From CAHJWO01 sp964245885 (lineage in GTDB: Bacteria; Verrucomicrobiota; Verrucomicrobiia; Chthoniobacterales; SZAS-18), in contig CAXTOX010000003.1 of assembly GCA_964245885.1 (NCBI GenBank), positions 14,372-78,371 of the forward strand: a stretch of DNA of 64,000 nucleotides, written 5' to 3'. Both the position numbers and the translations under genes were made by a program. The stretch's first letter is position 1; each line of letters opens with the position of its first letter. Shown here piece after piece: positions 1 through 7,435 of the stretch. The notes below the pieces were generated by a model. It searched no databases, was not told the origin of the DNA, and saw nothing but the letters and a program-made list of their open reading frames with translations.

Positions 1-1734
1 CAGCCAGCCGCTGGCGATCATCGTCGAGATGGCCTGACCCGCCCCGGAGTCGGCCGGCATGGAACCGGGCAGACGCTCGGCGAGCTCTCGCGCGACGTGG
101 TTGCCCACGTCCACGCCCACTTCGTCCATGAGCCGCAGCGGGCCCATCGGCATGCCGAAGTCGAGCATGATCCGATCGATGCGTGCGGCGTCGTAGCCTT
201 CCTCGAAGTGCAGCCGCAACGCCTCGGCCATGTACGGCAGCAGGACCCGGTTGACGAGGAAGCCGGGCGAATCCTTGACGATCACCGGCAGTTTGCCGAT
301 GGCCTTGACGTAACCCAACGCGGTGTTCATCGTCGCCGCGTCGGTGCGCGGGCCGCGTACGATCTCGACGAGTTGCATGCGGTGGACCGGGTTGAAGAAA
401 TGAATGCCCACTACGCGGCCGGGATGCGCGAGGCCGTCGGCGATGCGGTCGATGGAGAGCGCGGAGGTGTTCGTGGCGAGCACGGCTTCCGGCGCGACCT
501 GCGCTTCGAGCGAGGCGAAGATTTTCTTCTTGAGGTCGAGTTTCTCTACGGCGGCCTCGACCACGAGATCGACCCCGCGCAGGGGCACGTCGCCGGTCAC
601 GGGGATGACGCGGTCGAAGCCGGCCTGCGCCTCGGCCCGGGTGAAAACCTGGCGCTTGGCGGCGTCGTTGAACAGCTTGCCGATGGACTGGATGCCTTTG
701 GAAAGCGCGGCGGGAGCGATGTCCTTGAGCAGCACGCGCAAGCCGCGCGCGGCGGACCACTGCGCGATCCCCGCGCCCATGAGACCCGCGCCGATGACGG
801 CGGCAGTTTTCACGGCAACAGGCTGCGCGTCGGTGCCGGGGAGCTTCGTTTTCTTGGCGCGTTCCTGGAGGAAGAAAATGCCCATCAGGCTGCGCGCCAC
901 ATCGGTCTGGGCGAGTTCGACGAACGCGTCGCGTTCCAGGCGGAGCGCCGGGCTTTCGGCCAAGCCTAACCCGTTCGTGGTTACCTCAATGGCGCGCAGG
1001 GCGGCGGGATAGTTGCCGCGCGTCTTGGCCAGCGTCCGTCTGCACGCGAGGGCGGCGACGACGTGGCGGGCCGGGGCGCGGTTGGCAAAGGGCGTGGGCA
1101 GCGGCGGGCGCTTGCCGCGGGCCAGGAGGCGTTCGGCGGTGGCGAGCATGCCTTCGGGGTAGGCAATGTCATCCACGAGGCCGGCTTTCCTGGCGGGCAC
1201 GCCGGCGAGTTGTTTGCCGGTGAGGATCATTTCGAGCGCCTTCGGCAGACCGACGAGGCGCGGCAGCCGCTCGGAGCCGCCCCACGCGGGCAAAATGCCG
1301 ATCTGGACTTCCGGCAGGCCGAGCTTGGTGGAACCGTCGTTGCAAGCCACGCGCCAGTCACAGACGAGGGTCAGCTCCAATCCGCCGCCCACGCACAAAC
1401 CCTGGATCGCCGCTGCGCTGGGCACGCGCAGGTCGGCGATGCGGCCGAACGCGTGATGGCCGCGGTCGATGATGCCGCCGAGACGTTCGTCCGTCATGGG
1501 GCCGGCGGTGAAGCCGTGCAGGTCCGCGCCCGCGATGAAGATTTTGCCCTTGGCGGAAGCGAAGATCACGCCTTTGACGCCGCCGTCGCGCGCGCCTGCT
1601 TCCACGAAGTCGAGTTGGGCGTTGAGTTCGGCGAAAGTGGCGTCGTCAAAGATGTTCACCGGCGAGTCGGGCCGGTCGAAGGTCAGCACGCAGATGCCGT
1701 TCGGCTGGACCGTGCGGCGGATGTTGGAAGGCAT
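1..1734 (-). CDS. fadJ: FadJ/FadB-like multifunctional enoyl-CoA hydratase / 3-hydroxyacyl-CoA dehydrogenase (3' end outside window)
   Basis: Catalyses the hydration and NAD-dependent oxidation steps of fatty acid beta-oxidation in the cytoplasm. Read from ATG at 1734; the frame stays open to base 1, giving 578 residues of an expected 700 or so. Residues 1-190 are a crotonase fold with the oxyanion-hole segments IFIAGADL (about 65-72) and GLCVGGGLELTL (about 112-123). The dehydrogenase part follows with the Rossmann motif GAGLMGAG (315-322), then the conserved IHFFNPVHRMQLVEI and VKDSPGFLVNR segments. It lies 71 bp downstream of the thiolase on the same strand, so the two probably form a fad operon. 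The C-terminal dehydrogenase domain is cut by the window edge. Confidence 0.93.
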   Translation of the reverse strand, partial: MPSNIRRTVQPNGICVLTFDRPDSPVNIFDDATFAELNAQLDFVEAGARDGGVKGVIFASAKGKIFIAGADLHGFTAGPMTDERLGGIIDRGHHAFGRIADLRVPSAAAIQGLCVGGGLELTLVCDWRVACNDGSTKLGLPEVQIGILPAWGGSERLPRLVGLPKALEMILTGKQLAGVPARKAGLVDDIAYPEGMLATAERLLARGKRPPLPTPFANRAPARHVVAALACRRTLAKTRGNYPAALRAIEVTTNGLGLAESPALRLERDAFVELAQTDVARSLMGIFFLQERAKKTKLPGTDAQPVAVKTAAVIGAGLMGAGIAQWSAARGLRVLLKDIAPAALSKGIQSIGKLFNDAAKRQVFTRAEAQAGFDRVIPVTGDVPLRGVDLVVEAAVEKLDLKKKIFASLEAQVAPEAVLATNTSALSIDRIADGLAHPGRVVGIHFFNPVHRMQLVEIVRGPRTDAATMNTALGYVKAIGKLPVIVKDSPGFLVNRVLLPYMAEALRLHFEEGYDAARIDRIMLDFGMPMGPLRLMDEVGVDVGNHVARELAERLPGSMPADSGAGQAISTMIASGWL

Positions 1735-1744
1735 GGGGGAAAGG

Positions 1745-1791
1745 AGATGAGAAATGGGAAATGGGATGCGAGAAATGGGATGTGGGATGGG
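1745..1791. repeat. short direct-repeat tract (family F) between thiolase and fadJ
   Basis: The motif GAAATGGGA recurs three times, with GATGTGGGATGGG at the end. Purine-rich and non-coding. It looks like one arm of an intergenic repeat; no opposing arm is visible here. It occupies most of the 71-bp spacer before fadJ. Confidence 0.5.
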
Positions 1792-1805
1792 CAGAGGAAA
1801 ACGGC

Positions 1806-3104
1806 TCAGACCGTTTCCACCCACAGCGCGCCGCCCTGGCCGCCGCCGACGCAGAGCGAGAGGAGCGCGCGCTTGGCCTTGCGGCGGGCGAGTTCCTTGA
1901 GACCGGTCAACACGAGGCGCGCGCCGGTCACGCCCACCGGATGGCCGAGCGCGATGGCCCCGCCGTTGACGTTGAGGACCTCGTCGGAGATCTCGCCGAG
2001 CACGGTGTCGCGGCCGAGCTTTTCCCGACAATACTTCGCGTCGGTCGCCGCGCGCTGGCAGCCGATGACCTGCGCGGCGAACGCCTCGTTGATCTCGATG
2101 AGGTCGGCGTCCTTCAAACCGAAGCCGTGCCGCTGCTCGGCCTTGTGGATGGCGTGCACCGGGCCGAGGCCCATGCGCGACGGGTCGCAGCCCGCGTACT
2201 GGAAGCCGACGAGCTTACCCAGAGGTGTCAGGCCGCTGGCTCGGAGCGCCTTTTCGGTCATCATCAGAAGCGCCACGGCACCGTCGGTGATCTGCGACGC
2301 GTTGCCTGCCGTCACGGAGCCGCTGACTTTCTCGAACACCGGCCTGAGCTTGCCCAGCGCCTCCATCGTCTGACCCTTGCGCGGGCCGTTGTCCTCGTCG
2401 AGGTACGCCTGGCCGTTGCGAACCTTCGGCAGGTAGACGGGCGTGATCTCCTCGCGCAGCTTGTCCTTGGCGGCGACCGCCTTGTGATGCGAGACCATCG
2501 AGAAACGATCCTGCTCCTCGCGCGTGATGCCGAAGTCACGCGACACGTTCTCGGCGGTCTGACCCATGTTCAGGCCGCTCACCGGGTCGGACAACCCCAT
2601 TTGCAGGCCGATGCGCGGCTTGAAATCCTCCGGCCGGAAGCTCGCGGCGACAGCGATCTTATCCTTGAAGGTCTTGGCGCGGGCGAGCGCGCTGAATTTT
2701 TTTGCCGCCCCGGCACTGTAGAGCAGGGGAACGAGCGACATGTTCTCCGTGCCGCCGACCACGAACACGTCGCCGCGTCCCACCAGCATTTTTTCCGCCG
2801 CCTGCGTGACGCTCTCGAAGCCGGACGCGCAGTTGCGATGCACCGTGACGGCCGAGACCGTATCGGGGATGCCCGCGCGCAAGGCGATGACGCGGGCGAT
2901 GTTCGCGGCGTCGGCCGGTTGCGCGACGCAGCCGAAAACTACTTCCTCGATGGTCGCGGGGTCCAGACCCGTTTTGGCGAGGAGTTCGGCCACGGCGGCA
3001 CGGCCGAGTTCGACGGCGTCGGTGTCCGCGAAGGCGGTGCCCATCTTGGCGAACGGGGTGCGGATGCCGTCCACAATGTAAATCGGCTGTTCGAGAGGCT
3101 TCAT
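1806..3104 (-). CDS. fadI: acetyl-CoA C-acyltransferase (thiolase, FadA/FadI type)
   Basis: Cleaves 3-ketoacyl-CoA to acetyl-CoA and a shortened acyl-CoA, the last beta-oxidation step. 432 aa from the ATG at 3104; an upstream in-frame start would add 21 residues of non-thiolase sequence. Visible thiolase signatures are the nucleophile Cys92 in HRNCASGFESV, the catalytic His in GGAIALGHPVGVTGAR, and the C-terminal acid/base Cys in LCVGGGQGGALW. Placed upstream of the FadJ-like gene, it completes the trifunctional pair. Its promoter region is shared with a divergent TetR gene and carries three palindromes, so repression by that TetR protein is the likely control. FadA versus FadI type is not resolved. 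Confidence 0.93.
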   Translation of the reverse strand: MKPLEQPIYIVDGIRTPFAKMGTAFADTDAVELGRAAVAELLAKTGLDPATIEEVVFGCVAQPADAANIARVIALRAGIPDTVSAVTVHRNCASGFESVTQAAEKMLVGRGDVFVVGGTENMSLVPLLYSAGAAKKFSALARAKTFKDKIAVAASFRPEDFKPRIGLQMGLSDPVSGLNMGQTAENVSRDFGITREEQDRFSMVSHHKAVAAKDKLREEITPVYLPKVRNGQAYLDEDNGPRKGQTMEALGKLRPVFEKVSGSVTAGNASQITDGAVALLMMTEKALRASGLTPLGKLVGFQYAGCDPSRMGLGPVHAIHKAEQRHGFGLKDADLIEINEAFAAQVIGCQRAATDAKYCREKLGRDTVLGEISDEVLNVNGGAIALGHPVGVTGARLVLTGLKELARRKAKRALLSLCVGGGQGGALWVETV

Positions 3105-3159
3105 TTCAGGGAGGAAGAAAATTGAATGCGCGGGGAGGGGACCGCAGCAACATAAAAAA

Positions 3160-3227
3160 ATAAACATTGTTCAAACGGCAGTCAACAAAATTTTAAACGA
3201 TGTTCAATTTTCTTGAACGCTGTTCAA
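3160..3227. promoter_or_regulatory. three 15-bp operator-like palindromes between thiolase and tetR
   Basis: Three copies of a TTrAAC-N3-GTTCAA palindrome: 3160-3174 (ATAAACATTGTTCAA), 3193-3207 (TTAAACGATGTTCAA) and 3213-3227 (TTGAACGCTGTTCAA, perfect). Centres are 33 and 20 bp apart, near whole helical turns. The AT-rich stretch lies between the divergent starts at 3104 and 3267. Size and symmetry fit a TetR-family operator, and half-sites resemble the GAAAC/GTTTC type described for PsrA-like fatty-acid regulators. Confidence 0.65.
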
Positions 3228-3266
3228 ATTCTGCGATTCTGGGAGGCGTTACACGTTCCTGTTCCT

Positions 3267-4049
3267 ATGCGACCACCTCTCCGTTTTCCTCCTGCTGCCA
3301 GTGGCTCGGCTCCTGTCGCCGTGAGCGAACGGAGCGACCGCGTGCGATCCAAGCCGGCCAAGGCCGCGAGGCCCACCCGCGCCACGAAAGCCGCCAAGCC
3401 AGCGCCACCCGCGCGCCCGCCGAAGAACCCGCGCCGCCTCGCGCCGCCGTCCATGGACCACCGTCGCGCGCACGTCCTGGAAGCCGCGCTCCGGGTGTTT
3501 GAAGAGAAGGGCCTCGAAGGCGCGAACATGCGCTCCATCGCGCGTGAGGCCGGCTACACGCCCGGCGCGCTCTATTTCTACTACGCGAGCCAGGAGGAGA
3601 TCTACGCCGATCTGCTCTCGCACTCGTTGCGGCGGTTGCACGCGGCGACCTGCGAGGCCGGTGCGGAGTTCACGGACGGCGCGAACCCGTGCGCGCTCGT
3701 CGTCGCCCGCGCGCTGGCGTTTTACGATTACTACGCGACGCGGCCCGACGAACTGAGCCTCGGTTTCTACCTGTTCCGCGGCATCGGTCCCCACGGGTTG
3801 ACGCGTGAACTCAACGAACGGCTCAACACCGAACTCTGGCGCGCGCTCGCGGGGTTGTACGATCCGATCATCGCGCTCGGCCGCACGCGCGAGGAGGCGC
3901 TGGCGGAGTTGACCTCGGCTTTCGGGCACTGCGTGGGTATGCTGTTGCTCGTGCACACGGGCCGCATCCGCATGTTCCGGCAGGACGGGCGGGAGTTGTT
4001 CCGCGCGTTCGTGGAAAACAGCGTTGGCGGAAAGGGCGTCGGACGATGA
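3267..4049 (+). CDS. TetR family transcriptional regulator, probable fad repressor
   Basis: 260 aa. Residues 1-63 are a disordered Ala/Pro/Lys/Arg-rich extension. The TetR DNA-binding domain follows, beginning HRRAHVLEAALRVFEEKG with the helix-turn-helix in MRSIAREAGYTPGALYFYYAS. The C-terminal half is a divergent ligand-binding domain. ATG 3267 is preferred because the earlier TTG (3213) lies inside the third operator palindrome. Divergent orientation from the thiolase-FadJ operon and the operator cluster between them suggest an acyl-CoA-responsive repressor. The ligand is not deducible from sequence. Confidence 0.88.
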   Translation: MRPPLRFPPAASGSAPVAVSERSDRVRSKPAKAARPTRATKAAKPAPPARPPKNPRRLAPPSMDHRRAHVLEAALRVFEEKGLEGANMRSIAREAGYTPGALYFYYASQEEIYADLLSHSLRRLHAATCEAGAEFTDGANPCALVVARALAFYDYYATRPDELSLGFYLFRGIGPHGLTRELNERLNTELWRALAGLYDPIIALGRTREEALAELTSAFGHCVGMLLLVHTGRIRMFRQDGRELFRAFVENSVGGKGVGR

Positions 4050-4213
4050 ACAACGCCCGTTCCTCCATCACCGGCGTTCGCCCGCCGTGTCCTTGGCCGA
4101 AGTTCCGCCGGTCGATGTCGCGGCGCGGGGCGGACGACGGCCGGAAGACCGCCGAAAACCGACCCGAAGAAGGAAAATTCCGTCGCACGCTAACCGTTGT
4201 TTTCCGCGCGAAC

Positions 4214-4494
4214 TACAGTGTTTTTCGTTTGCGTGTGGAGTCCTCCCAGCCCCGGCAGGGGCGCAAGCGTTTAGCCCACGGCGTAAGCCGTGGGAAAGGT
4301 GGTCCAGAGGGTCAAAGCCCCGGCAGGGGCGTAAGAAAAAACGCGGTCCATTGGGGACCACCAGGCGGGTTTTCTTTCGCCCCTGCCGGGGCTTGGCTGG
4401 TGTGGGTGCTGGTTCCTCACGGCTCACGCCGTGGGCTAAACGCTTGCGCCCCTGCCGGGGCTGAAAACTCTACGAGTAACCGGAAAACGCTTTA
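4214..4494. mobile_element. family A palindromic mini-element, copy A1
   Basis: 281 bp bounded by terminal inverted repeats related to TACAGYGTTTTCCRTTTGC. Inside are several hairpins built from AGCCCCGGCAGGGGCG and its complement, plus GCCCACGGCGTAAGCCGTGGG. No transposase is encoded, so it is MITE-like. A1 lies in opposite orientation to copy A3 at 18746-19023: its left end matches the reverse complement of A3's right end and vice versa. It fills most of the gap between tetR and the thioesterase; 4050-4213 holds nothing recognisable. Confidence 0.75.
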
Positions 4495-4507
4495 AACCGG
4501 ATCTCCC

Positions 4508-5019
4508 ATGGCCGAATCCTTCCGCACCCGCCTGCTGCGCTGGCGGTTCAACCTGCATCCCGCCTACCGCCGCAGCGGAGGCCGCCTCACCTACGTCGCC
4601 GCCGATCTGCACGAGGTGCGTGTGCGCCTGCCGCTGTGCCGCGCCACGCGCAACCTCAACGGCACGATCTACGGCGGCAGCATCTACGCGGCCGTCGATG
4701 CGCTCCACGCCGTGATGATCGCCCAACTGCTCGGGCCGCGCGAATACGTCGCGTGGACGAAGGCGGCGCACGTCCGCTTTTGCGCCAGGCGCGCACGGAC
4801 CTGGAAGCGCGCGTCGTGCTCAGCGACGAGGAAGTGCGCTCCGTGCGCGACGAGGCCGAACGGACCGGGAAGGTCGAGCGCCGGTACACCGTGGAGTTGA
4901 CCGACGCGCACGGCCACGTCTGCGCGGCGTGCGAGATCACCGTGCACATCCACGCGCGCGCCGCCCGGGCACGCCCGGATGATCCGGTCGAAGCCATCGC
5001 CACGCCGGCCGCTTCCTGA
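4508..5019 (+). pseudogene. DUF4442/PaaI-like hotdog thioesterase, frameshifted near 4778-4781
   Basis: The N-terminal half reads from ATG 4508 in one frame (…NGTIYGGSIYAAVDALHAVMIAQLLG…AHVRF). After the TTTT run at 4778-4781 the homologous C-terminal half continues in another frame (LRQARTDLEARVVLSDEEVRS…YTVELTDAHGHVCAACEITVHIH) to the stop at 5019. One missing base after AHVRF would restore a protein of about 170 aa. The family hydrolyses acyl-CoA or related thioesters. It ends 3 bp before the SDR gene, so they were probably co-transcribed. Since the assembly is a draft with gaps, a sequencing error in the T run is as likely as a true mutation. Confidence 0.75.
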
Positions 5020-5022
5020 CCC

Positions 5023-5859
5023 ATGAACGAGTTTGCCGGCCGCACCATCTTCATCACCGGCGCGAGCCGCGGCATCGGCCGCGCCATCGCCCTGCGCCTC
5101 GCGCGCGGCGGGGCCAACGTCGCCGCCGCCGCCAAGAGCGACGAACCGCATCCCAAGCTGCCCGGCACGATCCACGAGGTGGCCGCGGAGGTCGACGCCG
5201 CCGGCGGCCACGGACTCGCCGTGCGCCTGGACGTGCGCGATGAGGCCAACGTCGAGGCGGCCGTCGCCGCGACGGTGGAACGTTTCGGCGGGCTGGATGC
5301 CGTCGTCAACAACGCCGGGGCCATCGCGCTGACCAACGTGGAAGACACCCCGCCCAAGCGCTTCGACCTGCTCCAGAGCGTCAACGCCCGCGCGGTGTAC
5401 CTGTGCGCGCGGGCGGCGCTGCCGCACCTGCGGCGTTCGGCGTTCGGCGGGCATGTCCTGAGCCTGTGCCCGCCGCTGAACTTTGCGGGAACGTGGCTGC
5501 GCGATCATGCGCCGTACACGCTCAGCAAGTTCGGCATGACGATCCTGTCGCTGGGCATGGCGGAGGAGTTCCGGGCGGGCAACGTGGCGGTGAACTGCCT
5601 GTGGCCGCGCACGCTCGTGGCGACGAGCGCGGTGGAGTTCGCCATCCCCGGCGGGAAAAACCTGTTCGCCCGGGCGCGCAAGCCGGAGATCGTCGCCGAC
5701 GCGGCGGCGGCCATCCTCGCCACGCCGCCGGGCAAGCTGACCGGCCAGTGCCTGCTCGACGAGGATTTCCTGCGAGCGCGGGGCGTGGAGGATTTCGCGC
5801 CGTACGCCTGGGACGCGGCGGGAGCGGTCGGCGGGCTGCTGCCTGATTTGTTCCTATGA
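5023..5859 (+). CDS. short-chain dehydrogenase/reductase, HSDL2-like
   Basis: 278 aa classical-type SDR. TGASRGIG (residues 13-20) binds the dinucleotide, NNAG (about 105-108) stabilises the fold, and YTLSK carries the catalytic Tyr and Lys. The insertion KSDEPHPKLPGTIHEVAAEV after the second strand and the long YTLSKFGMTILSLGMAEEF segment resemble hydroxysteroid dehydrogenase-like 2 proteins, which often accompany lipid genes. Start ATG lies 3 bp after the thioesterase stop. Its 3' end overlaps the convergent lrgB by 6 bp. Substrate unknown; a lipid-related role is inferred from neighbours. Confidence 0.88.
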   Translation: MNEFAGRTIFITGASRGIGRAIALRLARGGANVAAAAKSDEPHPKLPGTIHEVAAEVDAAGGHGLAVRLDVRDEANVEAAVAATVERFGGLDAVVNNAGAIALTNVEDTPPKRFDLLQSVNARAVYLCARAALPHLRRSAFGGHVLSLCPPLNFAGTWLRDHAPYTLSKFGMTILSLGMAEEFRAGNVAVNCLWPRTLVATSAVEFAIPGGKNLFARARKPEIVADAAAAILATPPGKLTGQCLLDEDFLRARGVEDFAPYAWDAAGAVGGLLPDLFL

Positions 5860-6585
5860 GGGAGCGCCGCCCGCGATCCAGCGCAGCACGAACGGCATGA
5901 CGACGGCACCCAGCATCGCCGTGCCGCTCATCCCGAGCGACGCGTAAGCTCCCGCCGCCGGGCTGATCTCCATGGCGCGCGCCACCCCGATGCCGTGCGA
6001 CGTGCAGCCGAGCGCGAGGCCGACGGCGCGTTCGTCGCGGACGCGCAGCCAGCGCAGGACGCTCGGTCCGACCGTCGCACCGAGCATCCCGGCGATGAGC
6101 GTGCCGGCCATCGCCGCATCGACGGACACCCCTGCGTCCAAGGCGAGTCGGTAAGCCACGGGCGACGTGATGGACTTCAACGTGCCGCCCGCCACGACCG
6201 GCCAAGCACGGTGCAGAGCAGCCACGCCGAACGCCATGCTGCCCACCGCCACGCCGAGGCCGAAAGGGAGGACCACCGCCAACGTGCCGACGCTCGCGCG
6301 CACGGTGCGGCGCAACTGAAAAATCGGCACCGCCATCGCGACCACCGCGGGACCGAGCAGCCAGTTGATCCACTCCGTCGCCGCCCGGTACTCGTCGTAG
6401 CGGCGGCCGGTGAGTTCGAGGAGGGCTGTCACGGCCAGGATGCCGGTGAAGCCCGGATGCAGCAGCGAAAAACGCAGGCGCAAGAACAGCCGGCGGCAGA
6501 GGAAATAGACGAGGATCGTCAGCCCGCTCCAGAGTGCGAGCAACCCGGCGAAGGGCAATCCGAACGTCGAGGCAACTAGGTTCAT
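5854..6585 (-). CDS. lrgB: LrgB/CidB family membrane protein
   Basis: 243 aa hydrophobic inner-membrane protein with about seven membrane segments. The family signature is clear: GGTLKSITSPVAYRLA, AGMLGATVGPSVLRWL and the C-terminal CTSHGIGVARAMEISPAAGAYASLGMSGTA. LrgB/CidB proteins act with LrgA/CidA in murein hydrolase control or metabolite export in other bacteria. The ATG overlaps the stop of lrgA by 4 bp (ATGA), so the pair is translationally coupled. It meets the SDR gene tail to tail with a 6-bp overlap. Confidence 0.92.
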   Translation of the reverse strand: MNLVASTFGLPFAGLLALWSGLTILVYFLCRRLFLRLRFSLLHPGFTGILAVTALLELTGRRYDEYRAATEWINWLLGPAVVAMAVPIFQLRRTVRASVGTLAVVLPFGLGVAVGSMAFGVAALHRAWPVVAGGTLKSITSPVAYRLALDAGVSVDAAMAGTLIAGMLGATVGPSVLRWLRVRDERAVGLALGCTSHGIGVARAMEISPAAGAYASLGMSGTAMLGAVVMPFVLRWIAGGAPS

Positions 6586-7076
6586 CGTGCCAGGTTTTGG
6601 CCGGGCTGTCCGGTCGCCGGTTTTCCGCGGAGAACCTGTTGCGCAGCGTGCCCCGTCGCTGCCCAGAGCAACAGCGTGGCGACAGCCACCGTGCCTGCGA
6701 ACAATCCGCGGTCGGCAACCCAGAAGTCACGGTTGCGCAACGCGTAAACGAAGATCGGCATGAACAACAGCGGTAACAGCCACAAGAGCCAGCGAGCGGC
6801 GTCCACGACCCAACACAGGGGCAAGATTCCCGCGCCGAGCAGCGTGAGCAGCAGGAACAACCCGAGGATGTTGCCCGGGAGGCTCAACCCCGACCAACTC
6901 TTGATGGCCTCGCCGGCTTCCAGGCAGCAGACCAGCACCACGAAGCCGACGGGAACGTGCCACCAAGCTGCCGGCTCCGCTTCTTCGGGTAACACCGGCG
7001 GCGGTTCCGCAGGCACGGGCGCAGCAGGTTCGCCGGGGTGACGAGGTAAAGGCGCGGGGTCAGGCAGGTTCGACAT
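6582..7076 (-). CDS. lrgA: CidA/LrgA family holin-like protein
   Basis: 164 aa. Residues 1-36 are Pro-rich and unlike the family; the CidA/LrgA domain follows with about four membrane helices. The conserved loop reads LSLPGNILGLFLLLTLL, and LLPLLFMPIFVYALRN matches the family's LFFVPAGVG position only loosely, so it is a divergent member. First gene of the lrgAB pair, coupled to lrgB by an ATGA overlap. Family members are proposed holin-like proteins affecting autolysis; function here is inferred from family and context. Confidence 0.85.
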   Translation of the reverse strand: MSNLPDPAPLPRHPGEPAAPVPAEPPPVLPEEAEPAAWWHVPVGFVVLVCCLEAGEAIKSWSGLSLPGNILGLFLLLTLLGAGILPLCWVVDAARWLLWLLPLLFMPIFVYALRNRDFWVADRGLFAGTVAVATLLLWAATGHAAQQVLRGKPATGQPGQNLAR

Positions 7077-7107
7077 GGAACAGGGTAGCGATGCGCGGAC
7101 GTTGGTC

Positions 7108-7367
7108 TACAGCGTTTTCCGTTTGCCTGTGAGAGTCCCAGCCCCGGCACAGGCGCAAGCGTTTAGTGCCTGTCCGATCAATCTCGTTTCCAGCCCCGGC
7201 AGGGGAGGCAGAATTTAGCCCGGGGCGTGAGCCCCATGGAAAGCGGCCCTTCGGCATAGCCCCGGCAGGGGCGGCAGAAAACCCGCGCAGTGATCCCGCT
7301 GGCCCGCGTCTTTTTCTTGCGTCCCTGCCGGGGCTACAAGCCCTACGGGCAAATGGAAAATGCTGTA
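7108..7367. mobile_element. family A palindromic mini-element, copy A2
   Basis: About 260 bp between lrgA and the peptidoglycan-binding gene. The two ends read TACAGCGTTTTCCGTTTGC (left) and the complement of TACAGCATTTTCCATTTGC (right), the best pair of terminal inverted repeats in the family. The interior has several AGCCCCGGCAGGGGCG-type blocks, one degenerate (AGCCCCGGCACAGGCG). No coding capacity. 7368-7435 holds nothing recognisable. Confidence 0.75.
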
Positions 7368-7435
7368 TTCAGTCAAGAAAATCCGTTTGCTCATGCCAGT
7401 TCGTCCAGCGGGGCGAATGAAAGCAGCCTTCTCCT

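Noticed and set aside
97..3125. Plus-strand open frames across the fad genes
   Set aside because: They mirror FadJ and thiolase, which have all catalytic motifs on the minus strand.
3213..3266. TTG 3213 as tetR start
   Set aside because: It lies within the perfect operator palindrome, and the added 18 residues are not TetR-like.
4024..4495. Open frames within family A copies (also 7166-7439, 18660-19212, 25544-25913)
   Set aside because: They are translations of the palindromic repeat, readable in many frames; no signal of selection on protein.
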